Assembly (NCBI GenBank): GCA_020025875.1
Contig: JAHHRI010000003.1
Location: forward strand, 1 to 64,000
Direction of reading: 5' to 3'
Source: Alphaproteobacteria bacterium
Lineage (GTDB): Bacteria > Pseudomonadota > Alphaproteobacteria > RF32 > CAG-239
Length of the DNA: 64,000 nucleotides
The translations under genes and the position numbers were made by a program. The notes under the pieces were generated by a model. The model saw only the letters and a program-made list of their open reading frames with translations, was not told the DNA's origin and did not search any database. Within the stretch, counting starts at the first letter, position 1; each line of letters begins with the position of its first letter. Below are positions 43,900 to 52,724 of the stretch, one piece after another.

Positions 43900-46524
43900 A
43901 TGCTGCAGAACACAAAAATCTCTCGACCGGATCGACTTTTGCAAAAAAGGCTGATCGGCTTGGCGTATTCGCTGGTTGCTCTGACCGCGGCGCTGATCCT
44001 TTCTGTTGTTGTTCCTGAGCATCTGATGTTACTTTTAGGATTAACGGCGGCAATGACCGTGTTTGCGCTCATATTGTCGCTGTTAACTCTAAAAGCGGGC
44101 GAAAAAGCCATCACCTATGGCGGTTTTGCCAACGAAATTGTCCGCCTGAGCAGCCAAGCCAAACGCATTGACAATTCTCTCGGACGCGTTGTTATTGAAA
44201 ACGATCGCGCCAAAGAGCTGTTTGGCGAAAGCAGCATTCTTTCCTTTTTGCAAAGCAGACTATCCCCCGACAATCGTAACAATCTATTGGCTTTTCAACG
44301 GTTGAGGAATGCCTTTCAAAATTTGGCTCGCGAAAAAGTGATTCTCTCTCTTAAACTTGGTTCGGAACCGGAAAACGAAACTTGGTTTGAGGTGATTTTG
44401 CGCCCTTTCAGCTTAAAAAAAACCGATTTGTTTGAAAACTCGCTAACTTTGAAAAAAATCCGCAAAGACACCTTTTTATATTGGAGTTTTTGCGACATCA
44501 CCAATCAACACAATCTGGAACAAATTTTCCGCGAAGAACGACGCGGACTTCACGATTTTACCGATGATCTGCCCGTCGGGCTGTATATCTGCGACCACGA
44601 CCTGAGCATTGAATATTGCAACCACGCATTTGCCCAAACGCTGGAACTTGACCGCGAACGCCTGATCGGCACCAATTTAAAAGAACTGCTTAGTCCAAAC
44701 TCCCCCATTCCCCCTTGCGGCACATGGAGCAAAAGCATACATTTGACGGACAAATACGGAAAAGATAAAGAAGCTTTTGTTTGTCAGGATAGTTTTCGTG
44801 AGAAAAATGAAATCAAAATCCGCGGCGCCGCCGTCTGCAATCTTCCCACGGATGATTTGCTCCGGCAGCAGTTGGGACTGGCTATCGACAAAATCAGCTG
44901 GCTGTTTGATTTTGCCCCCGTCGGCATTGTTTTTATCAACACCGACGGCGTTATCCGCGAATACAACCGACAGGCGGAAAAGTTTTTGCGCCAAGATAAC
45001 CAAGAGCTGGTCAATACCAACTTGATGGATCTTGTCAAAAAGTCGGATCGTCATGCCTTGAGTATAGAACTGGACAATATCCGAAGCGGTGCCAAAAAAT
45101 CTGCCTCGGCAGAATTGTCCTTGGTCAACGGTCCCAAAATTGCCCTATCCTACATTTCGCCGATGCAAAGTCTTTACGGCAAAGAAGCGGCAAAAGGTTT
45201 TGTCATTTATCTGGTAGATGCCACCGAACAGAAAAATCTGGAAATAAAATTTGCTCAAGCGCAAAAAATGCAGGCCATGGGGCAACTTGCCGGCGGTGTC
45301 GCTCACGACTTCAACAATCTTCTGACCGCGGTGATCGGCTTTTGCGATTTGTTGTTGCAGCGTCACGGGATCGGCGACCCTTCATTTGCCGACCTCATCC
45401 AAATTAAGAATAACGCCAACCGCGCCGCCGGTTTGGTGCGGCAATTACTGGCCTTTTCCCGCAAGCAACCGCTGCAACCCAAACTTATCGACGTGACCGA
45501 AAACTTCATGGAATTGAGCCAGATGCTCAACAGAGTTCTCGGCGAAAAGGTTAATTTGAAGTTTCACCACGGAGCGGATCTCGGTTATATTCGGGTAGAT
45601 CCCGTTCAGTTTTCGCAAGTTATCATCAATCTGGCGGTCAATGCCAAAGATGCCATGGACGGCAGCGGCACACTGACCATCACCACCCGAACAGAAAAAA
45701 TAATTCACCCACAGCCCTTCGGCGAAGAAACCATAAAACCCGGAGAATTTGTGGTAATCGAAGTTTCCGACACCGGATGCGGCATTGCGGAAGAAAACCA
45801 AAATCGCATTTTTGAACCTTTCTTCTCCACCAAGCAAAATGTTGTCGGCTCCGGCACCGGATTGGGGCTGGCCATGGTCTACGGCATTGTCCGCCAAACC
45901 GAAGGCTTTATCCGTGTCAACAGCAAAGTCGGCGAAGGCACCACCTTTTTAATCCACCTGCCGCGCTTTGAACACAATACCGAAACAGACAACAAAGAAA
46001 ATGTAACCCACCGCTCTGAAGTAACCGCTGCCGACGGTTCTCCCGTGATGACGGTGCGCGAACAAAACACAACTTCTCTGCCGATAAACCAGAAATTTAT
46101 CTTTGGTTTAAATGCGGAGGCCATTGACAAAAACCTTGATAACAACGGCGTTCATGCCGGCATCCGCATTCTCTTTGTCGAAGACGAAGATTCGGTTCGG
46201 AGCTTTGCCGTCCGCGCCTTAAAGAAAAAGGGTTACGAAGTTGTCGGTTGCAATTCTGCCGAAAATGCGCTGGAACAACTGGAAAAAGAACGCAACTTTC
46301 ATTTGCTGGTCACGGATATGGTCATGCCGGGGTTAAACGGCATTGAACTGTCCAGACGGGTAAAGGAATTGATCCCCGACATTAAGATTATTCTTGCCTC
46401 GGGTTATTCGGAAGAAATTGCCAAACATGAACTTTCTGCCGCCGACCGAGTTGAGTTTATGTCCAAGCCGTTCAGCTTGGGAGATCTGACCAAAAAGATA
46501 TTTGATGTGTTGAATAAGGAATAA
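43900..46524 (+). CDS. cckA: Hybrid histidine kinase CckA
   Basis: Membrane kinase that, through ChpT, controls the cell-cycle regulator CtrA. 874 aa. Two N-terminal membrane helices (LIGLAYSLVALTAALILSVV, HLMLLLGLTAAMTVFALILS) are followed by PAS-like domains (NAYFADNFP-type region near 215-260 and KISWLFDFAPVGIVFINTDG near 330). The HisKA segment MQAMGQLAGGVAHDFNNLLT has the phospho-His near 470. HATPase_c boxes are INLAVNAKDAMDGSG and EVSDTGCGIAEENQNRIFEP. The C-terminal receiver has the phospho-Asp in LLVTDMVMPGLNGIEL near 805. All catalytic residues are present. Confidence 0.94.
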   Translation: MLQNTKISRPDRLLQKRLIGLAYSLVALTAALILSVVVPEHLMLLLGLTAAMTVFALILSLLTLKAGEKAITYGGFANEIVRLSSQAKRIDNSLGRVVIENDRAKELFGESSILSFLQSRLSPDNRNNLLAFQRLRNAFQNLAREKVILSLKLGSEPENETWFEVILRPFSLKKTDLFENSLTLKKIRKDTFLYWSFCDITNQHNLEQIFREERRGLHDFTDDLPVGLYICDHDLSIEYCNHAFAQTLELDRERLIGTNLKELLSPNSPIPPCGTWSKSIHLTDKYGKDKEAFVCQDSFREKNEIKIRGAAVCNLPTDDLLRQQLGLAIDKISWLFDFAPVGIVFINTDGVIREYNRQAEKFLRQDNQELVNTNLMDLVKKSDRHALSIELDNIRSGAKKSASAELSLVNGPKIALSYISPMQSLYGKEAAKGFVIYLVDATEQKNLEIKFAQAQKMQAMGQLAGGVAHDFNNLLTAVIGFCDLLLQRHGIGDPSFADLIQIKNNANRAAGLVRQLLAFSRKQPLQPKLIDVTENFMELSQMLNRVLGEKVNLKFHHGADLGYIRVDPVQFSQVIINLAVNAKDAMDGSGTLTITTRTEKIIHPQPFGEETIKPGEFVVIEVSDTGCGIAEENQNRIFEPFFSTKQNVVGSGTGLGLAMVYGIVRQTEGFIRVNSKVGEGTTFLIHLPRFEHNTETDNKENVTHRSEVTAADGSPVMTVREQNTTSLPINQKFIFGLNAEAIDKNLDNNGVHAGIRILFVEDEDSVRSFAVRALKKKGYEVVGCNSAENALEQLEKERNFHLLVTDMVMPGLNGIELSRRVKELIPDIKIILASGYSEEIAKHELSAADRVEFMSKPFSLGDLTKKIFDVLNKE

Positions 46525-46530
46525 GCAATC

Positions 46531-47250
46531 ATGACCGGCAAAAATCAACTGTCTTTAGAATTTCCTCACCGCCCTTACATGGACAGGGAAGACTTTATCG
46601 TTTCGCCCTGCAATGCCGAGGCCTTTGCCGCGGTTGACCAGTGGCCGCAATGGCCTTTTTTTGCCCTTTGTGTTTATGGTCCGGAAAATTGCGGCAAAAC
46701 GCATCTCACACACATTTTTTCAGACAAAGTATCCGTGCTCACACGCTATCCGTACCAAATTCCGCGGATAGAAGCCGCTAAAGTAACGCTTGAACTTCCG
46801 CCGCTGCTGTTTGAGCATCACCGCTGTTTAGTCGTGGAAAACCTAAGCGAAGACATCGACGAAGAAGCGCTGTTTCATCTCTACAATCTTTACCTTAACG
46901 AAGGCGGCAATATTTTGTTTACGGCCCGACGCGCACCGGCGCGGCTCGATATTCGCCTACCCGACCTGCGCTCTCGGCTAAACATTGTCCCCTCAATCGA
47001 AATTTCCGAACCCGATGACAAGCTGCTTTCGGCGCTTATTATCAAGCTTTTTATGGATCGGCAGATCACCATTTCGCTTGACATCGTCAACTATATATTG
47101 GTAAATATGCAACGCTCTTTCGCCTATGCGGAAAAATTGGTCAATGAAATCGACAACATCTCATTGGCATACAAGCGCGCCGTTTCCGTTGCCATTGTTA
47201 AAGAAGCAATCGCGGAATTAAACAACAATCCTCAAGGGGAATTGTTCTAG
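46531..47250 (+). CDS. hdaA: Replication regulator HdaA (DnaA-related AAA+ protein)
   Basis: Works with the beta clamp to promote ATP hydrolysis on DnaA and prevent over-initiation. 239 aa. The N-terminal clamp-binding motif QLSLEF lies at residues 6-11. The AAA+ core has Walker A YGPENCGKTHLTHIF; Walker B reads CLVVENLSED, where the usual DD is altered. Sensor and arginine segments RRAPARLDIRLPDLRSRLNI follow. The DnaA DNA-binding domain IV is absent, as expected. It is six bases after cckA, so the two are likely co-expressed. Confidence 0.92.
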   Translation: MTGKNQLSLEFPHRPYMDREDFIVSPCNAEAFAAVDQWPQWPFFALCVYGPENCGKTHLTHIFSDKVSVLTRYPYQIPRIEAAKVTLELPPLLFEHHRCLVVENLSEDIDEEALFHLYNLYLNEGGNILFTARRAPARLDIRLPDLRSRLNIVPSIEISEPDDKLLSALIIKLFMDRQITISLDIVNYILVNMQRSFAYAEKLVNEIDNISLAYKRAVSVAIVKEAIAELNNNPQGELF

Positions 47251-47288
47251 CTGTCCACAATCATTGAACTTCTGAAGGATCTCATCAA

Positions 47289-48890
47289 ATGCTTTTACTC
47301 AAACTACCGCAATATTTCTGGCAGCTTTCCTCTGCCCGCTTCAGTTTTGTTTACACTCTGTTTATGATGGCGGCGTACAACCTCCCGTTTATAAATGCCG
47401 TTTATCGGGCAAACGGCCTGACCGCAAGCTTTGTGCTTATCATTATCTTTGCTTTTGCCGTGTTGCATATTGCCGTTTCGTTGCTTTTTCTGCGCCCGCT
47501 CGCCAAGCCGCTGGCAATCACTTTTTGCTTGCTAAACGCTTCCGTTCTCTATTTTATGAATGCTTACGGGGTGATTATCGACAAAATTATGTTGATGAAT
47601 GTGATCCAGACAGATATGTACGAAGTGGCAGATTTGCTCAATGTTAAAATGATTTTGTACCTGACGATGCTGGGTATTGTTCCCGCCTATCTGATTTATA
47701 AAACACGGATTGTTTTCAAACCGCTTAAATCGGATATGGCAAGCAAACTTGCCGGCATACTCGTTTCGGCGCTTGTCGCCGCCGGCATCATTGGCGCCGG
47801 ATTGTTGTATGAGCCCGAAATGTTAAAAAAACAAAAGTATTTGAAAAACGCGCTGATCCCCGTCAACTACATCGGCGCAATCATTTCCGTTACTAAAATA
47901 AAAGCCAAATATTGGGGCATAGAACTGAAAAAAATTTCCGACAACGCCTATATGCTGCCGCCAAAAGAAGGAAGTAAACCGTCGCTGATTGTGCTCGTTA
48001 TCGGAGAATCGGCCAGAGATGCCAGTTTTTCTCTCTCCGGTTACGAACGGCCAACCAATAAACCTCTTGAAAAATATGCCGACGAGCTGATCTATTTTGA
48101 CAATTTCTATTCCTGCGGAACGGCAACAGCAATCTCCGTGCCCTGTATTTTCTCCCCCGATCCTCGCAAAAAATTTGAGCCGGAAAGCGAAAAATATACC
48201 GAAAACGTGCTGAATATTCTGGATGCTGCCGGCTACAAACTGCTTTGGCGAGAAAACAATACGGACTGCAAAGACAACTGCAACCGCATTGAACAAGAAC
48301 GCTTTTGCAATGTCAAAGAATGTCCTGACGAAATTTTGCTGAGAGACTTTGCCGCCAAAGTCAAAAGCACCAACCGTCCGACGGTGGTCGTTTTGCATCA
48401 ACGCGGCAGCCACGGACCGCTTTATGCGCTCCGCTATCCCAAAGAGTTTGAAATCTACAGCCCTGTCTGCCGTCGAGAATTTCTCCAAGACTGCACGCTT
48501 GAGGAACTTCAAAACACCTACGACAACACCATCTACTACACATCATATATGCTGGCTCGCACCATTGAGGAATTAAAAGCTTTATCCGATGAATATGACA
48601 CAGCCTTTTTCTTTGCCTCTGACCATGGGGAATCGCTTGGCGAAGATGGTGTTTATCTACACTCTGCTCCGTATGACAGCGCTCCCGATGTGCAAAAGCA
48701 TATCCCCGCCATACTCTGGTTTTCCGAAGGGTTTGCCGAGGCAAACGGGGTAGATGCCGACTGCGTGCGCCGGATCAAATCCAAAGCCTTTTCGCACGAC
48801 AACATTTTCCACACCCTGCTGGGCATGAGCCGAGTGGCAACACCGTTTTACGACTCTCGGTTAGACATTCTCGCCCGTTGCCGAAAATGA
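47289..48890 (+). CDS. Phosphoethanolamine transferase (EptA family)
   Basis: Adds phosphoethanolamine to lipid A or other envelope glycans. 533 aa. About five N-terminal helices (up to residue 180) anchor a periplasmic alkaline-phosphatase-fold domain: VLVIGESARDASFSLSGYER with the metal Glu near 239, the nucleophile Thr in FYSCGTATAISVPCIF near 278, VVLHQRGSHGPLYALRYP, and FFASDHGESLGEDGVYLHSA. All expected catalytic residues are present, in contrast to the degenerate protein at 2.9-5.0 kb. The gene overlaps the convergent anmK by 30 bases. Confidence 0.92.
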   Translation: MLLLKLPQYFWQLSSARFSFVYTLFMMAAYNLPFINAVYRANGLTASFVLIIIFAFAVLHIAVSLLFLRPLAKPLAITFCLLNASVLYFMNAYGVIIDKIMLMNVIQTDMYEVADLLNVKMILYLTMLGIVPAYLIYKTRIVFKPLKSDMASKLAGILVSALVAAGIIGAGLLYEPEMLKKQKYLKNALIPVNYIGAIISVTKIKAKYWGIELKKISDNAYMLPPKEGSKPSLIVLVIGESARDASFSLSGYERPTNKPLEKYADELIYFDNFYSCGTATAISVPCIFSPDPRKKFEPESEKYTENVLNILDAAGYKLLWRENNTDCKDNCNRIEQERFCNVKECPDEILLRDFAAKVKSTNRPTVVVLHQRGSHGPLYALRYPKEFEIYSPVCRREFLQDCTLEELQNTYDNTIYYTSYMLARTIEELKALSDEYDTAFFFASDHGESLGEDGVYLHSAPYDSAPDVQKHIPAILWFSEGFAEANGVDADCVRRIKSKAFSHDNIFHTLLGMSRVATPFYDSRLDILARCRK

Positions 48891-50246
48891 TTGCTGCCAA
48901 CCTTTAGCCGCGCGGCTCCATAACAACGGATATTTTTCCGGCTGAGACAAATTGCCGAAATGCCGCAGCAGCTCCGTCAACAAATAAGGTTTGTCGACGT
49001 CAGGCAAAACATAGACACCGCCCACCATCGGCAGGCGACATCCTGTTGTTTCCGGCAAAGAAAACGGTCGGTTGAGGATCTTGCAACAAGCCATATCGGC
49101 AAAAATGCGAGCTTCCATATATTCTCCGGAAAAACCGAAACGATCAGCAAAGTCTGCCTTCGGGCTTGCCAGCAGTCTGGTATAAATATCGGCAAACACG
49201 GCTTCATGTTCGGGCAGGATCAATGCTTTTCCGCCCAGCAGATTTTCAAAATCATTGCGGATGAGCGGATTTTTCCAACCGCCGCCAAACAACAGATAAA
49301 GCGAAGGCAACTGTTGTGCGGACGGCACATAGCGCAAATGATAGACCATACCGTATGCGCTTAAATATTCTGCCGTGCGCAGGTTGTCGGCAAAAGAACG
49401 GCTGTTGTCGTAAACTTTGCGGTACCAATGAGGATCGGACGACTTGGGCGGCTGGCACAAATAAAAGTTTTTTCCCTCCGCCGTGATTGCCGCTTCGTTA
49501 AACATTTGCCGCAACAGCTTCGGGCATATTTTCCCGCTGCTGCCAACCATGCCGTCTTTGTCAAAGGGCTGCCCCAAATGCTCACGGATCAACAGATCGG
49601 GCAGATGGTTAAACGGCCCGACATCCCAGCCGATGACGGCAGATGTGTTTTGTGCGTTTTCATAACCGACAATGGCAATATTGCCGGTATTGCCTCCGTT
49701 GCAAAAAGCAAACGCATCAATTTTTTTGCGCATCATCATCTGTGCAATACGCCGATTGTGCAAAGGCGCCAGCGGTGCCCCTTCGCCCCCGTTCATCAGA
49801 TCGTCGGAGCGAAAGTCGTAGATAACCGGAATACCCGTCAAAGAGGCCAGCAACTTCGGATTGCCGACCTGCAGGGTATATGGCTCTGCGTTTCCTGCCA
49901 CCGAAGGCGGATAATGATCACAAGTTTGCCCATGAAAACCGATGGCGGCAATTTCTCTTTTGTCAACGCCGCTTTTTTCCACCAAACCGTTAACCGTATC
50001 GGCAGCCAAACGGGTATAAGTTTCAACCGTTTTGGCAAACAAAGGGTCTAAGTCTGCCTCTTTCATTGAGGCATAAGATTTGACATTTTCTTTCAGCTGC
50101 AAAAAACATTCTCTCAGCTCCGATGGGTATGGCACGGAAAAAGCCGCCAGATCACGAACATTTCCGTCTTGGTCAAAAGAGCTCAACACCGCATCTGCGG
50201 CATCGAGAGAATTGCCGGTCATCACACCGATTGTTTGGATAATCAT
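48861..50246 (-). CDS. anmK: Anhydro-N-acetylmuramic acid kinase
   Basis: Phosphorylates anhydro-MurNAc in peptidoglycan recycling. 461 aa, against about 370 for the usual family. The N-terminus IIQTIGVMTGNSLDAADAVL is canonical (GXMXGXS). GFHGQTCDHYPPS (catalytic Asp region), TLQVGNPKLLASLTGIPVIY, DFRSDDLMNGGEGAPLAPLH and AVIGWDVGPFNHLPDLL follow. The C-terminal TTGCRLPMVGGVYVLP is the family end; about 45 extra residues follow it, and other insertions lie in the middle. Start at the ATG at 50246, after GGGAGG. Confidence 0.93.
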   Translation of the reverse strand: MIIQTIGVMTGNSLDAADAVLSSFDQDGNVRDLAAFSVPYPSELRECFLQLKENVKSYASMKEADLDPLFAKTVETYTRLAADTVNGLVEKSGVDKREIAAIGFHGQTCDHYPPSVAGNAEPYTLQVGNPKLLASLTGIPVIYDFRSDDLMNGGEGAPLAPLHNRRIAQMMMRKKIDAFAFCNGGNTGNIAIVGYENAQNTSAVIGWDVGPFNHLPDLLIREHLGQPFDKDGMVGSSGKICPKLLRQMFNEAAITAEGKNFYLCQPPKSSDPHWYRKVYDNSRSFADNLRTAEYLSAYGMVYHLRYVPSAQQLPSLYLLFGGGWKNPLIRNDFENLLGGKALILPEHEAVFADIYTRLLASPKADFADRFGFSGEYMEARIFADMACCKILNRPFSLPETTGCRLPMVGGVYVLPDVDKPYLLTELLRHFGNLSQPEKYPLLWSRAAKGWQQSFSATGENV

Positions 50247-50306
50247 CAACGAACCTCCCGCTTATGGCGCCGAAGTCATTGTAAAGCGCGCCGTATTTAA
50301 ATTTGG

Positions 50307-50813
50307 TTAAACACGGCATATATCCGATTCACAGGGCAGCGGCGGCATTTGCGCGGTCGCGCCTGTTAGGCGGTTGTCTTTCATATGTTCTTTAAGTTCC
50401 TGTTTGAATTTTTCCGCATTGCCGTAGCCGCGGATAATGTAAGAGGCCATTGTCATATAAACAATTTCGTCCGATCTCGGATGATTGTTGATGAGCAGAT
50501 TGAGTTTGCGGATAATTTTTTCTTTGTATTTATAATTATCCTCACCGAAATTGGTCAACCCCACCAAACGTTGGTGCATATCCCGAACGGCTTTGGCATT
50601 ATATTCTATCCGCACCCGCGCCAACTTGTCTTGATAAAGCGTTACCGAGTCAAAATCTGATACCTTACCCAGCAAAACTTCCAGTTTCTCTTGAGGATAA
50701 AAACGCATGACCGTATCTTCCAACACGGCAAACAGCAACCCCTTACTTTCTGCTTTTTGCAGATCAAGGAGGAAGTTCTCGCCAAAAGTCTTTTTTACAA
50801 CTTCGCTTGTCAT
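50307..50813 (-). CDS. Hypothetical protein, 168 aa
   Basis: Not recognised. Soluble and mostly helical: TFGENFLLDLQKAESKGLLF, MRFYPQEKLEVLLGKVSDFD, RIEYNAKAVRDMHQRLVGLT and KYKEKIIRKLNLLINNHPRS, with a polar C-terminus ending CESDICRV. No signal peptide or membrane helix. Base use matches its neighbours. The ATG has GAAGGGC upstream. It is 60 bases upstream of the anhydro-MurNAc kinase stop-to-start direction, that is, downstream of anmK's start on the same strand, but a shared transcript is not certain. Confidence 0.7.
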   Translation of the reverse strand: MTSEVVKKTFGENFLLDLQKAESKGLLFAVLEDTVMRFYPQEKLEVLLGKVSDFDSVTLYQDKLARVRIEYNAKAVRDMHQRLVGLTNFGEDNYKYKEKIIRKLNLLINNHPRSDEIVYMTMASYIIRGYGNAEKFKQELKEHMKDNRLTGATAQMPPLPCESDICRV

Positions 50814-50988
50814 AGCCCTTCTCCCGTTTCATAATGATATTTTCCATATGCCCAAAGTTTAGCACAAAACCACCCCTGACACAACAGAAAACACAAGCCG
50901 ACGGCAAGAAAAATGATTTGATAAAATCAATTATTAATTTGCTTATTTAAACGCAACCGCTTATAACTTTTCACTTAAGGAGATACAC

Positions 50989-51678
50989 ATGAACAAACTT
51001 TGTCTGTCATCAGAATTATACCCCATTTCCCCTGCCGACATAGCCTCTCTGGCAGATACTCCCGCAGGCGTGACGGCTGATACAAAAGACGAAATTACGG
51101 TTCTGATCGGCGATAGCATGGCGGGACAAACCGATACCTTGCTTGCGGGAAGAAACGCCGTCAACCGCGCGCTTGCAGATAACGTTTCTTCCGTTCCCGT
51201 CCGTTTTGCCTTTTTCAGTAAAATCGGCAGGCTGAACTTTATCAGCGTTTTTATAAAACCGCTGCGCTCCCGATACAAAATTTTTTCTTCCAACATATAC
51301 CATATAGATCCGCAGGAAATTCGCAAACTTAAAATCGAACGCAATATCCGCACCAAAGAAAACGCCTATATATTCAGCAACCCGCGGTTTTACTACGACG
51401 ACCAAGATCGCAAACGCCAGTACAACGAACTCTACAATTCGATGCGGCAAGGATACGACGACAAATTTCCGCTCGACATCATGCTGTTGAGAATGATGGG
51501 CATCAAAGACACCGTCAACCAAGGACATCACCGCATGGGCATTGCCATCGAATGCCGCTTACCGCTTGTAGCCGTTCGCTTCAGCGCTGCCGGTGCCGCG
51601 CCGAGTATCTTAAAACCGTTATTAAAAGTGATTGCCGACATCAACATCACCTTAAAATTGAGGAATAAAAGCCAATGA
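50989..51678 (+). CDS. ParB/Srx-like fold protein of unknown role, 229 aa
   Basis: The N-terminal 60 residues carry a short repeat of Thr/Asp/Ala sequence (DTPAGVTADTKDEITVLIGD). The segment SVFIKPLRSRYKIFSSNIYH follows. The most telling stretch is FPLDIMLLRMMGIKDTVNQG then HHRMGIAIECRLPLVAVRFS near residues 160-200. It resembles the GHHR-type motif of ParB/sulfiredoxin-like proteins, where a short His/Arg loop binds nucleotide. No DNA-binding helix-turn-helix is present, so it is not a partition protein. It has a strong AAGGAG site and its stop overlaps the glycosyltransferase start by four bases, so the two are translationally coupled. Confidence 0.6.
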   Translation: MNKLCLSSELYPISPADIASLADTPAGVTADTKDEITVLIGDSMAGQTDTLLAGRNAVNRALADNVSSVPVRFAFFSKIGRLNFISVFIKPLRSRYKIFSSNIYHIDPQEIRKLKIERNIRTKENAYIFSNPRFYYDDQDRKRQYNELYNSMRQGYDDKFPLDIMLLRMMGIKDTVNQGHHRMGIAIECRLPLVAVRFSAAGAAPSILKPLLKVIADINITLKLRNKSQ

Positions 51679-52724
51679 CACGCCTGTTGCATATTGCCAA
51701 TTTCAACTCGCTCCGCTTAAAAGGCTGCTTTCAATGCGGCTTTCCGGTAAAAATATCTTCCGGATTGATTAAAAACGGCTTCGAAGTCATCAACTATGCC
51801 GACCGCGATCTATGCAGAATGTTCGGCTTTGGACATATGAACACCCTCGGACGCTGGCGCTTAAACAAGCATCTCATCGAGTTTTGCCGCACAACCCGAC
51901 CGGACGCGCTTTTGCTCGGACACGCCAACACCATCGAAAACGAAACGATCTTAAAAATAAAAAAAATACTGCCGGGGATCCGCGTCATGCAGTGGAATTG
52001 TGACTCGATTACGCCGGAAAGCAAGCGCAACATCAAAGCCTTAACCGAACGTTTGGAGGTGGTGGATCTGACCATGATATCAACCGGCGACAAAGCCATG
52101 CTCTCCATGTTCAAAAAAAACGACAAACCCGTGGCCTACCTTCCCAATATGGTAGATTCCGCCATTGAAACCGGCAAGGCTTTTGCAGAGCCGACACCGG
52201 CTTTCGATGTTTTGCTTTGCGCCAACACCGGACAACGTCAATTTTGCGGAAAAGATACCGCCATTGAGGAAATATTAAACGAAAGTGAAAACCAAATCCC
52301 CAACCTCAAATGGTTGCTTGGCGGTCTGCGCGGATACCCGCCGCTGCACGGAGCCGAATATCTCAACGCCTTTTCCAAAGCGGGCATGGGCTTTAACCTC
52401 AGCCGCTACAACGACGTTTACCTCTACAGCTCAGATCGCCTTGCTCACATTATTGGTAACGGCGAACTAGCGCTAATCGATCGGGCAACCGGCTTTGCCG
52501 ACGTCATTCCGGAAGACGGAGCCGCTTTTTACGGTAACCGAGAAGAGTTTTACGACAAACTAGCGTTTTACAAAAACAACACCGATGCCCGTATGAAAGC
52601 CGCCGCCTTGGGACATCGGGCTTTTTATCGGGAATTTGACAACCAAAGCGTTACCGCCTATATGGCAGCACTTTTGTTTGAACAGTTCAAAACGGCTCAA
52701 CGGCCTTGGCAAATTGTCATCTGA
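51675..52724 (+). CDS. Glycosyltransferase, GT-B fold (CgeB-like)
   Basis: 349 aa, no membrane segment. N-terminal Rossmann-like half: RLLHIANFNSLRLKGCFQCG, ALLLGHANTIENETILKIKK, MQWNCDSITPESKRN and AYLPNMVDS. The C-terminal donor-binding half: FDVLLCANTGQR, LLGGLRGYPPLHGAEYLNAF, SRYNDVYLYSSDRLAHIIGN and GELALIDRATGFADVIPEDG. These fit the DUF3880/glycosyl_trans_1_2 group. Donor and acceptor sugars are not known. Downstream and coupled to the ParB-like gene; its end overlaps the end of the convergent glycerol-1-phosphate dehydrogenase by eight bases. Confidence 0.78.
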   Translation: MTRLLHIANFNSLRLKGCFQCGFPVKISSGLIKNGFEVINYADRDLCRMFGFGHMNTLGRWRLNKHLIEFCRTTRPDALLLGHANTIENETILKIKKILPGIRVMQWNCDSITPESKRNIKALTERLEVVDLTMISTGDKAMLSMFKKNDKPVAYLPNMVDSAIETGKAFAEPTPAFDVLLCANTGQRQFCGKDTAIEEILNESENQIPNLKWLLGGLRGYPPLHGAEYLNAFSKAGMGFNLSRYNDVYLYSSDRLAHIIGNGELALIDRATGFADVIPEDGAAFYGNREEFYDKLAFYKNNTDARMKAAALGHRAFYREFDNQSVTAYMAALLFEQFKTAQRPWQIVI

